Assembly (NCBI GenBank): GCA_013361075.1 | Contig: JABWAJ010000020.1 | Location: 1 to 21,829, forward strand | Source: Saprospiraceae bacterium | GTDB taxonomy: Bacteria; Bacteroidota; Bacteroidia; Chitinophagales; Saprospiraceae | Length of the DNA stretch: 21,829 nt | Direction: 5' to 3' | Shown here: in pieces, positions 8,473 to 14,876 of the stretch | How the letters are laid out: each line of letters starts with the position of its first letter | Position numbering within the stretch: position 1 is the first letter of the stretch | Translations under genes and position numbers: made by a program | Notes under the pieces: model-generated | Told to the model about the DNA's origin: nothing | Database searches by the model: none | The model's input: the letters and a program-made list of their open reading frames with translations, nothing else

Positions 8473-8480
8473 CAAAAGTA
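8473..8480 (-). promoter_or_regulatory. Putative -7 element for pyk
   Basis: TACTTTTG on the minus strand fits TAnnTTTG exactly and would give a leader of about 70 bases before the pyk ATG. The region about 17-20 bases upstream has only ATTTC, not TTTG, so the -33 box is weak. Confidence 0.3.
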
Positions 8481-8538
8481 ACCCTATCTGGGAAATTTGC
8501 TACCACCGATTCCAGTTTTTTCACATATCCGGCAATTT

Positions 8539-9231
8539 TCAGCCAAACAGGTCCGGAGGAGGAGGCGGTGCCGGCTGGTGCAATTCAGGGCCATCGTTGT
8601 ATGCTGCATTGACTTTTTCCGAAACGCGGTACAGGCGGAGCAGGCCGTCGTCTGCGGGGCGAAGCAGGTCTATGGCTTCCTCCAGCGGGATTTCCCCCAG
8701 CCATTGCGCGATTTCCCGAGGCGTATTCAGCAACACCGGCATCCGGTCGTGTACAGCAGCCATTTCGCGGTTTGGAGTCGTAGTGATCACTGAAAAAGTG
8801 CGAAGAACGCCGCCCTCGGGTTTTCTCCAGGTATCCCACACACCGGCCAGTGCCAACAACCGGCCATCCGCGCGCAAAATCCGGAAAGGTCGTTTTTGTT
8901 TGCCTTCCCGCTGCCACTCATAAAAACTATCGGCCAGCACCACGCAACGCTGGTTCCTGATTGGCAGTCGGAATGAAGGCTTGTCGGCGATGCCTTCGCT
9001 TCGGGCATTGATGCGTTTGGCCGCATCTTTGACGTCTTTGGCCCAATGCGGCACCAGCCCCCACGACAAGCGATCCAATGCTTCCGGGTGCTCGTTGAGG
9101 AGGACAAAAGCCTGCTGGGTAGGCGCAATGTTGTAACTCAGCGGCAATGGGCCGTCGCCCAGCTCCAGCCGCTCGCCAAACTGTTCCAGGATTTTTTCTT
9201 TTGTCGTAACGAATGACAGCCGTCCGCACAT
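8539..9231 (-). CDS. SRAP-domain (YedK/HMCES-type) abasic-site DNA-protein crosslink protein
   Basis: Member of the SOS-response-associated peptidase family, which shields abasic sites in single-stranded DNA by forming a thiazolidine crosslink through the N-terminal cysteine. Seen: Met-Cys-Gly-Arg start, so Cys2 becomes N-terminal after Met removal, which fixes the start at ATG 9231. Other active-site residues are present: N34 (in YNIAPTQ), R77 (in NARSE), E105 (in FYEW) and H161 (in VHDRMP). The 230-aa length is standard. The C-terminus ends in a proline run (five consecutive prolines near 222-228) beyond the core fold, likely disordered. It is divergent from the aldehyde dehydrogenase gene, sharing a 139-base intergenic region. 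No LexA-type box was recognised upstream. Confidence 0.95.
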   Translation of the reverse strand: MCGRLSFVTTKEKILEQFGERLELGDGPLPLSYNIAPTQQAFVLLNEHPEALDRLSWGLVPHWAKDVKDAAKRINARSEGIADKPSFRLPIRNQRCVVLADSFYEWQREGKQKRPFRILRADGRLLALAGVWDTWRKPEGGVLRTFSVITTTPNREMAAVHDRMPVLLNTPREIAQWLGEIPLEEAIDLLRPADDGLLRLYRVSEKVNAAYNDGPELHQPAPPPPPDLFG

Positions 9232-9320
9232 CTGGTTATTGTTTCAGCGACCCTAAAGAGCCAATTTTCGATTTGGCAAAATGCAAAAGAAGTTTTAAAA
9301 ACCAAAGTCAAATGGAGGAG

Positions 9321-9328
9321 TATATTTG
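9321..9328 (+). promoter_or_regulatory. Putative -7 element for the aldehyde dehydrogenase gene
   Basis: TATATTTG matches TAnnTTTG exactly, 43 bases before the ATG at 9371, putting transcription start near 9334. No convincing TTTG is seen at the -33 position. Confidence 0.35.
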
Positions 9329-9336
9329 CTTCCATG

Positions 9337-9359
9337 ACTGGTTTTTACAAAATACCAGT
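9337..9359 (+). promoter_or_regulatory. Operator-like palindrome in the aldehyde dehydrogenase leader
   Basis: Perfect 6-base arms ACTGGT (9337-9342) and ACCAGT (9354-9359), with a further TTT/AAA match inside; overall nine of ten mirrored positions pair. It sits immediately after the putative transcription start and ends 11 bases before the ATG. This is where a dimeric repressor could block transcription; a translation-blocking hairpin is the alternative. The regulator is not known. Confidence 0.35.
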
Positions 9360-9370
9360 ATTTTTATGCT

Positions 9371-10810
9371 ATGGCAACGTTTCTACAATCTCCCAATGCG
9401 GCTTTTTCAGACATTGAAACCATTTTCAAAGCGCAGCAGGAGCAAATTGCTTCACTGGCAGCAACTACCGCCAGCGACCGTATCCGAAAACTCAAACGCT
9501 TAGCCGGCCTGCTTTGGAATCAAAGAACCGCCATCCAGGAGGCCTTGTTTGCAGATTTCCACAAACCAGCGACAGAATCAGACATCATTGAGATATTTCC
9601 GTTGCTGGTAGAAATCAAACATACCACGCGGCGCCTCCACCAATGGATGCGCCCCAAAGCCGTTGACACTCCCTGGCCCCTGCTGGGCACGTCGAGCCAT
9701 ATCCGGTATGAGCCAAAAGGTGCCGTACTCATCATTTCGCCCTGGAATTTTCCATTCCAACTGGCCATGGAGCCACTGATTTCAGCCGTTGCTGCCGGGA
9801 ATGCGGTGGTGGTAAAGCCCTCCGAATTCACGCCGCATACCGCTGCCGTCATGAAAAAACTGCTGCTGGAGGTCTTCCCGGAAAACGAAGTGGCCGTAGT
9901 TGAAGGCGACGCCACCATAGCGCAATACTTGCTGTCGCTGAAATTTGACCATATTTTTTTCACGGGATCGCCCCAGGTGGGCAAGTTGGTAATGAAAGCC
10001 GCAGCGGAACACCTGAGTTCCGTAACGCTGGAATTGGGAGGAAAATCGCCCGTCATCATAGACGAAAGCGCAAACATTGAAGCCGCAGCCCGGCGGGTAG
10101 TAGCCGGAAAACTGTCGAATTGCGGCCAGATTTGTGTCGCTCCGGATTACGCTTTTGTTCACGAATCGAAACAGGCTGATTTTTTAACGGCTTGCGCCAA
10201 ATACATCAACACCATGTACGGCGCTACGGATGAAGCCCGGATCAGCGGCGATTATACCCGCATCATAAATAACCAGCATACTTCCCGGTTGAAAGCATTG
10301 CTGGAGGACGCGCTGCAAAAAGGTGCCCGTTCAGCATATCCCGGTGGCCAGGTTCAGGAAAACATCAATTATTTCCCTCCCGTTTTGCTGACGGGGGTGA
10401 CCAGCGACATGCGCGTTGCTGCTGAAGAAATTTTTGGCCCTATTCTGCCTGTTTATACCTTTTCCAAGCTCGAAGAAGTAATTCAGTACATCAATAAAAA
10501 AGAAAAACCGCTGGCACTGTACATTTTCAGCGATTCAAAGCGCAATGTGGAACAAGTGTTGAAGCAGACCTCCTCCGGTGGAGTCACCATCAACGACATT
10601 GCCATCCACTTCTACAACTACCACCTGCCTTTTGGCGGCGTCAACAATTCGGGGATTGGGAAAGGACACGGGGAGTTTGCTTTTCACGAATTTTCCAACG
10701 CAAAAGCAGTGCTACGCCAATGGACCCCGATCTCCGGCGCAGAAATGCTGTATCCGCCGTTTACTTCGGTGAAAAAGAAAATCGTAAGCTGGCTGATGAA
10801 GTGGGTTTGA
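9371..10810 (+). CDS. NAD(P)-dependent aldehyde dehydrogenase, class 3 / fatty-aldehyde type
   Basis: Oxidises aldehydes to carboxylic acids. The 479-aa length and motif spelling fit the ALDH3/fatty aldehyde dehydrogenase branch rather than the ~500-aa class 1/2 enzymes. Seen: oxyanion residue N126 in SPWNFPF, coenzyme-binding FTGSPQVGK (197-205), general base E221 in ELGGKSP and catalytic C255 in NCGQICVAPDY. EEIFGPILP lies at 352-360 and LPFGGVNNSGIG at 419-430. The C-terminal end (KKKIVSWLMKWV) is basic and hydrophobic, like the membrane-tethering tails of fatty-aldehyde enzymes, so a peripheral membrane location is possible. Start ATG 9371 follows a promoter-like element and a palindrome. 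It is monocistronic: the next gene is convergent. Role in lipid-aldehyde detoxification or alkane/fatty-alcohol use is inferred from subfamily only. Confidence 0.94.
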   Translation: MATFLQSPNAAFSDIETIFKAQQEQIASLAATTASDRIRKLKRLAGLLWNQRTAIQEALFADFHKPATESDIIEIFPLLVEIKHTTRRLHQWMRPKAVDTPWPLLGTSSHIRYEPKGAVLIISPWNFPFQLAMEPLISAVAAGNAVVVKPSEFTPHTAAVMKKLLLEVFPENEVAVVEGDATIAQYLLSLKFDHIFFTGSPQVGKLVMKAAAEHLSSVTLELGGKSPVIIDESANIEAAARRVVAGKLSNCGQICVAPDYAFVHESKQADFLTACAKYINTMYGATDEARISGDYTRIINNQHTSRLKALLEDALQKGARSAYPGGQVQENINYFPPVLLTGVTSDMRVAAEEIFGPILPVYTFSKLEEVIQYINKKEKPLALYIFSDSKRNVEQVLKQTSSGGVTINDIAIHFYNYHLPFGGVNNSGIGKGHGEFAFHEFSNAKAVLRQWTPISGAEMLYPPFTSVKKKIVSWLMKWV

Positions 10811-10849
10811 AGTAGTTGTTCGTTGAGCATTCTGTTCCCGCACTTCAAA
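10806..10849. terminator. Possible bidirectional stem-loop between convergent genes
   Basis: TTTGAAGT (10806-10813, overlapping the aldehyde dehydrogenase stop) and ACTTCAAA (10842-10849) form a perfect 8-bp stem with a 28-base loop in the 48-base convergent gap. The loop is long and no T-run follows, so evidence for termination is weak. Confidence 0.22.
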
Positions 10850-10858
10850 TTCTACCGG

Positions 10859-11530
10859 CTACTCTCCTCGATAAAAATCGCTCAATCGCTCCTGAAGTTT
10901 TTTTGCAGCTTTTGTCATGCGTTTGCGGGCAGCAATTTCAGGTGCCAATGTTTTATTAATCAGGTACCCCAGATTGTCTAAACGGATTGCTGCGGGAAAA
11001 GGCGGCTGTAATTCATTCAGGTTGCTGTCGGAAAGGATGAACGCCTCCGCGCCTGAACTTTGGGTGGCATCGGTGTAACCAATGCGGAGCAGCATCCAAA
11101 ACTTTCCTTCCAGCGTAGTGCTGGTGTTCACTTCGAGTGCATCGGAGAGAAAAAAGCCGCTGGTGGCACCGTTCCGCAACTGGATAACAGCCGTATCGTA
11201 AGCAAAATAAACATCCGAAAAGCGGTACTCCTGGCGAAACGCAGCGATAGCAGTCAGGTTGTCAGAACGTCCTTCCGACAAGGTTGTTTCCAGTTGCTGC
11301 CGGATGCGTTTTTTTTCATTTTCTGCTACTTGAGGATTGTCAAGCAAAGCCGAAAATGCCTTTATTTTTTTGTGGTTGGAAGGGAGACACACCACGAGTA
11401 CCCCTCCTTTCAGAGATTTTACTGTTTCATAAGCTTTGCGTTTGGGCCCGGGCGGGGTGTCTTCTTCTGCTTGCGCAAAAAGGAAACAAGGCAGGCAGCA
11501 CAACAGAGCGAAAACGGGTAGTTTTTTCAT
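10859..11530 (-). CDS. Exported protein of unknown function
   Basis: Not recognised. The 223-aa protein begins with a typical signal peptide (MKK, hydrophobic 5-18, cleavage probably after FAQ at 18-20); cysteines at 11, 12 and 15 do not form a standard lipobox. After a Pro/Glu-rich linker the mature part starts with a hydrophobic strand, GGVLVVCLP, and is followed by a charged helix (about 50-90). An alternating strand region (about 100-165) contains YFAYDTAVIQLRNG and KFWMLLRIGYTD, and the end is a basic helical tail rich in Lys/Arg (about 195-223). The look is of a small periplasmic alpha/beta protein rather than a barrel. It is convergent with the aldehyde dehydrogenase and divergent from moxR, so neighbours give no functional hint. 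Start ATG 11530. Confidence 0.8.
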   Translation of the reverse strand: MKKLPVFALLCCLPCFLFAQAEEDTPPGPKRKAYETVKSLKGGVLVVCLPSNHKKIKAFSALLDNPQVAENEKKRIRQQLETTLSEGRSDNLTAIAAFRQEYRFSDVYFAYDTAVIQLRNGATSGFFLSDALEVNTSTTLEGKFWMLLRIGYTDATQSSGAEAFILSDSNLNELQPPFPAAIRLDNLGYLINKTLAPEIAARKRMTKAAKKLQERLSDFYRGE

Positions 11531-11823
11531 TTTTTTTGTCTCGTATGGTAAAAAATCACCCCGGTAGCGGGATGGTTTAAGCGATCAGGATCCTGCAAAT
11601 TACCGTGCCCTTTGGGCGTACCTGCAAGAAAAACAGTTTATTTTTTTTGAAGCCATTTTCCTGAAAAGATAAATGCCGTTTTTTATTGGAAAAAGTCCAA
11701 ATTTGCAGGCTTTTTGCGACTTCTTGGAGCATTTTAAACGCGTATTGTCAGGTTTCTTGCGCAAGGCATCATAAAAAAAAGTAAATTCCGTTTTAAAGCG
11801 GACAAAAATTCACAGACTCAGAA
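11531..11823. other. Divergent intergenic region between secreted protein and moxR
   Basis: This 293-base AT-rich gap contains no gene. It holds a perfect 10-base palindrome CAGGATCCTG (11586-11595), a small GCCC-TTT-GGGC stem and the palindrome listed separately at 11787-11802. No full TTTG/TAnnTTTG promoter was found for either gene. Confidence 0.6.
11787..11802 (+). promoter_or_regulatory. 16-base palindrome upstream of moxR
   Basis: TCCGTTTTAAAGCGGA pairs at seven of eight mirrored positions, the eighth being a G/T pair. It ends 21 bases before the moxR ATG, a plausible operator position or short leader hairpin. A chance occurrence in AT-rich sequence is possible. Confidence 0.3.
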
Positions 11824-12822
11824 ATGACGCAATCCATAGACATTGAAGTGCTGAACCAGCAAATCTACGCAGACAGCGCTTTTGTTGAACGCCTGAATAG
11901 CGAAACGGCCAAAGTAATTGTCGGCCAAAACCACATGATCGAACGCCTGATGCTGGGTCTGCTGACCAAAGGACACCTCTTGCTGGAAGGACTGCCGGGC
12001 CTGGCAAAGACCTTAGCCATCAAGACTTTAGCGAAAGCCATCCACGCTGATTTCAGCCGCATTCAGTTTACACCCGACCTGTTACCCGCCGACGTGATCG
12101 GCACCATGATTTACAACCCGGCACGCAATGAATTTTCGGTGCGCAAAGGTCCGGTGTTCGCCAATTTCATCCTTGCCGACGAAATCAACCGCGCCCCGGC
12201 AAAAGTGCAAAGCGCCCTGCTGGAAGCCATGCAGGAACGGCAGGTGACCATTGGCAACGAAACGTTCCCCCTGGAAGAACCATTTTTGGTGCTGGCTACA
12301 CAAAACCCCATCGAACAGGAAGGTACCTATCCCCTGCCGGAAGCACAGGTAGACCGGTTTATGTTTAAAGTAAAGGTGGGGTACCCAACCAAAGAAGAAG
12401 AACGCGACATCATTCGCCGGAACATTTCCGGTGAAGACTTGCAACAGGTGAATCCGGTGGCTACGATTGCCGAAATTCTGAAAGCCCGCGAATCGGTGCG
12501 CAAGGTGTATATGGATGAGAAAGTAGAAAAATACATCATTGACATCGTTTTTGCCACACGCAATCCCGGCGATTATGGCCTTAGCCAGTTAGCCCCCCTC
12601 ATCAATTACGGCAGTTCGCCACGCGCCAGCATCAGCCTGGCCATGGCTGCAAAAGCACATGCATTCCTCAAACGCCGCGGGTTTGTATTGCCGGAAGATG
12701 TACGCCAGATCTGCCACGACGTCATGCGTCATCGCATCGGGCTGACCTATGAGGCAGAGGCAGAAAACGTGACGCAGGAAGATATTATCAATAAGGTGCT
12801 GAACGCGGTGCAGGTTCCGTAA
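11824..12822 (+). CDS. MoxR-family AAA+ ATPase
   Basis: AAA+ ATPase of the MoxR family, chaperone-like proteins that usually work with von Willebrand factor A (vWA) domain partners to activate or mature other proteins. Seen: Walker A GLPGLAKT (56-63), Walker B ILADE with D119-E120 followed by INRAP, and the MoxR hallmark ATQNPIEQEGTYPLPEAQVDRF (about 158-179) including sensor 1 and arginine-finger region. A C-terminal helical lid follows (about 240-332). The 332-aa length is standard for the MRP subfamily. In most Bacteroidota this gene heads a moxR-DUF58-BatA-type cluster; here the next 472 bases hold no gene and no DUF58/vWA gene is in the window. The next same-strand gene encodes an EAD-like/pseudokinase/globin protein. 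Start ATG 11824. Confidence 0.95.
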   Translation: MTQSIDIEVLNQQIYADSAFVERLNSETAKVIVGQNHMIERLMLGLLTKGHLLLEGLPGLAKTLAIKTLAKAIHADFSRIQFTPDLLPADVIGTMIYNPARNEFSVRKGPVFANFILADEINRAPAKVQSALLEAMQERQVTIGNETFPLEEPFLVLATQNPIEQEGTYPLPEAQVDRFMFKVKVGYPTKEEERDIIRRNISGEDLQQVNPVATIAEILKARESVRKVYMDEKVEKYIIDIVFATRNPGDYGLSQLAPLINYGSSPRASISLAMAAKAHAFLKRRGFVLPEDVRQICHDVMRHRIGLTYEAEAENVTQEDIINKVLNAVQVP

Positions 12823-13062
12823 ATTTAGCGCCCTAATGCCCAAAGGGGGAACTAACAGACTGGCATGCGGGGAACCATGGCTCAAGTTTTGGGTATTCTC
12901 TCCCATGTAGTTCGGCTTGAAAACAATACGTGTTGAGCGCATCTAATAGTAGATTCTCCTAAACCATTCTGGGACGAAGACAACATGTATCAAGTTTTGA
13001 TGGTGCCCTAATTTTTTCGGTATAATTTAGTGTTTTTATAGGAACGGCAGCCGTATGGCATT

Positions 13063-13083
13063 GGGCGACCGCGAGGGTCGCCC
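13063..13083. repeat. REP-like GC-rich hairpin
   Basis: Perfect 8-bp arms GGGCGACC (13063-13070) and GGTCGCCC (13076-13083) around a 5-base loop GCGAG, GC-rich in an otherwise AT-rich gap. Its make-up resembles dispersed palindromic repeats found in many environmental genomes; copy number here is not visible (one in the window). Confidence 0.6.
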
Positions 13084-13103
13084 CTACCGCCCCCCAACCC
13101 GCC

Positions 13104-13173
13104 GTCCACCGTCCACCGTCCACCATCCACCGTCTACCGTCCACCGTCCACCGTCCACCGTCCACCGTCCACC
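13104..13173. repeat. Heptanucleotide tandem repeat, ten copies of GTCCACC
   Basis: Ten contiguous 7-base units; eight are exactly GTCCACC and units 4 and 5 are one-base variants (ATCCACC, GTCTACC). The array ends 121 bases before the ATG at 13295. Its unit length resembles the short tandemly repeated repetitive heptamers described in cyanobacteria. Copy number is likely to vary by slippage. Confidence 0.92.
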
Positions 13174-13294
13174 AAAATAATCGTCATCCATCCGCCGAAA
13201 TCCCTACATTTATGTGCCGGATATATTACTTTTCCCGATCTTTCCCTTTACAAATAATCCGGGCGGTTTACAGCATCAAAAAAGCACCAAGTCC

Positions 13295-14845
13295 ATGGAT
13301 AAAACCATAGACCAGCTCCTTGCAGATGGCGAAACCAAGCAGGCGCTGGACAAATTAGGCAGTTTATTGAAGGATCTTTCTTTAAAGTATCAGGAAGACT
13401 GGTTCTCCATATCGGCGCGTTTTCACCAGTTGGAAAGTGAAAGGCTCCGGGGACTTTTGCCGGAAGGCGAGAGGCATTTGGACAACAAGCTCAATTTTGA
13501 TTTGCTGACTTTATTCAAGGATTGCCGGGAAATTGCACGCCATTACGTCTCTCCGGTTTACCTGGCGGGGGGCATCGAGCAAAACATAGAACAATCGCTG
13601 GAAACCAAGTTGCTGGGAAAATACAAAGTGCTGAAAAAAGTTGGAGAAGGGGCTACTGGATTGATTTTCAAAGGAAAAGATGAGTTTTCAGGCCGCATTG
13701 TCGCCATCAAGGTACTCAAGGTGCAGACTTCGGACCTCAAACGCGCAGCAGATGAAGTGGAAAAAGTAACGCGCTTCAAACACCGGGGCATCATCAAAAT
13801 TTTTGATGTGTACTTCGACAGTTATCCCCTTTGTATCATTACGGAGTTCATAGACGGCATCAACCTCGATAAGCTCATCCGGGGGTCGGGGCCCATTCCG
13901 CTGGGGCGCACCCGCGATTTGATCTGCCAACTGGGAGATACCCTCGATTACATTCGCCACCGGAAAGTGCGCCATACTACCATCCGCCCGTCAAAAATTC
14001 AGATTGACGAAGAAGGATACCCAGTGTTGTCGCCATTCGAGGTCATCAAATCAGGAAGGCCCGACCGGAACTTAGAAAAAGTGATCCAGGATTGCGCCTA
14101 CCTCAGTCCTGAAAAATTGGCACCAGTCGACGGTGCCGACCAATACGATGCCGGGGCAGAAGAACGCTCTGATCAATTTTCAATGGCGGTTCTTGCTTAT
14201 GAAATGCTGACTGGAATGCGCCTGTTTGAAGGCGAAAATATTCCCGAAATCATTAATAGCAGAAATTCATTTTTCAGCAATGCACGGTTCAGGCAGGAAA
14301 AGTTGGGCGTGCTCGACGAGTATCCCGTCATGAAAAAAATCCTGGCGAAAATGTTACAGGAACTGCCGGAACGACGCTATGAAGATTTAAAAAGCGCCCT
14401 CCGCGCCATTGATGCCATGCCGGTAGTCGAGAAGCCCTGGCTGCTGAAGGTTAAGGACAGCTACCAGCGGTGTTTGCTGAGCAGTGGTGATTTTATTGCC
14501 CATTTTTATGAAAACCTGTTCAATGCACTGCCGGAAGTAAAACCCTTGTTCAACGCGCACAGCGACCAACACCGGATGCTGCAAAATGCCGTGTTGCTGC
14601 TGCTGGAAACTGACAGCAACCGCAATTTTCTGGAGCGCATCCTGCAATCAACCAAACACAATGGTCTGAAGATTCAACATTACGAAGTCTTCATTGACCA
14701 ATTGATCCAAACCGCTGCCCAGCACGACGCAAAATGGAACGAAGACCTGAACAAAGCCTGGCAAAAAGCGATGGAACCAGCTTTAAAAATCATCCGGGAA
14801 TATGGCTTCCCTCAAGCAGCAGAACAGAGCGAAAGCTCCTCTTGA
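13295..14845 (+). CDS. EAD11-like domain / pseudokinase / globin fusion protein
   Basis: Three-part cytoplasmic protein of 516 aa. Residues 1-80 resemble effector-associated domain 11 (helices with LLADGETKQALDKL and ISARFHQLE...RGLL), an adaptor domain of bacterial conflict systems. Residues ~109-375 have a Ser/Thr kinase fold with glycine loop GEGATG (117-122), ATP-contact K139 (VAIK) and SPE (271-273). The HRD motif is H227-T-T229, the following K/N positions are R231 and K234, and DFG is replaced by S-P-F-E (246-249), so catalysis is very unlikely. Residues ~385-504 look like a globin: FYENLFNALPEVKPLF with Phe CD1 at 419, a candidate proximal His455 in KHNGLKI, and HYEVFIDQLI...AW for the G-H helices. 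ATG 13295 is chosen over GTG 13214 because the extra 27 residues are unlike the domain. No membrane segment. Probably a heme- or redox-sensing signalling scaffold (inference). Confidence 0.85.
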   Translation: MDKTIDQLLADGETKQALDKLGSLLKDLSLKYQEDWFSISARFHQLESERLRGLLPEGERHLDNKLNFDLLTLFKDCREIARHYVSPVYLAGGIEQNIEQSLETKLLGKYKVLKKVGEGATGLIFKGKDEFSGRIVAIKVLKVQTSDLKRAADEVEKVTRFKHRGIIKIFDVYFDSYPLCIITEFIDGINLDKLIRGSGPIPLGRTRDLICQLGDTLDYIRHRKVRHTTIRPSKIQIDEEGYPVLSPFEVIKSGRPDRNLEKVIQDCAYLSPEKLAPVDGADQYDAGAEERSDQFSMAVLAYEMLTGMRLFEGENIPEIINSRNSFFSNARFRQEKLGVLDEYPVMKKILAKMLQELPERRYEDLKSALRAIDAMPVVEKPWLLKVKDSYQRCLLSSGDFIAHFYENLFNALPEVKPLFNAHSDQHRMLQNAVLLLLETDSNRNFLERILQSTKHNGLKIQHYEVFIDQLIQTAAQHDAKWNEDLNKAWQKAMEPALKIIREYGFPQAAEQSESSS

Positions 14846-14876
14846 TATTAACAAATAAAGCGACAACTCTTTCAAC

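Larger units (their letters stand above)
12823..13294. other. Long intergenic region with repeats, no gene seen
   Basis: 472 bases between moxR and the pseudokinase-globin gene. The first ~210 bases show no convincing coding frame; the decamer TCAAGTTTTG occurs twice (12882-12891 and 12990-12999), and a 24-codon frame at 12836 has no support. A TATAATTT sequence at 13021-13028, with TTTTG 21 bases upstream, may be a promoter. The last part holds the hairpin 13063-13083 and the heptamer array 13104-13173. Confidence 0.6.

Noticed and set aside
12836..12910. 24-codon frame after moxR
   Set aside because: Too short, with no family match or conserved context; stops follow in the same frame.
12959..13165. 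Minus-strand 68-aa frame over the heptamer array
   Set aside because: A 7-base period leaves the frame open by chance and gives a repetitive Trp/Gly/Arg peptide.
13104..13173. Possible CRISPR array
   Set aside because: Units are contiguous 7-mers with no spacers, and no cas genes are present.
13214..13294. GTG start adding 27 residues to the pseudokinase-globin protein
   Set aside because: The extra segment is Pro/Phe-rich and unlike the following helical domain; ATG 13295 fits better.
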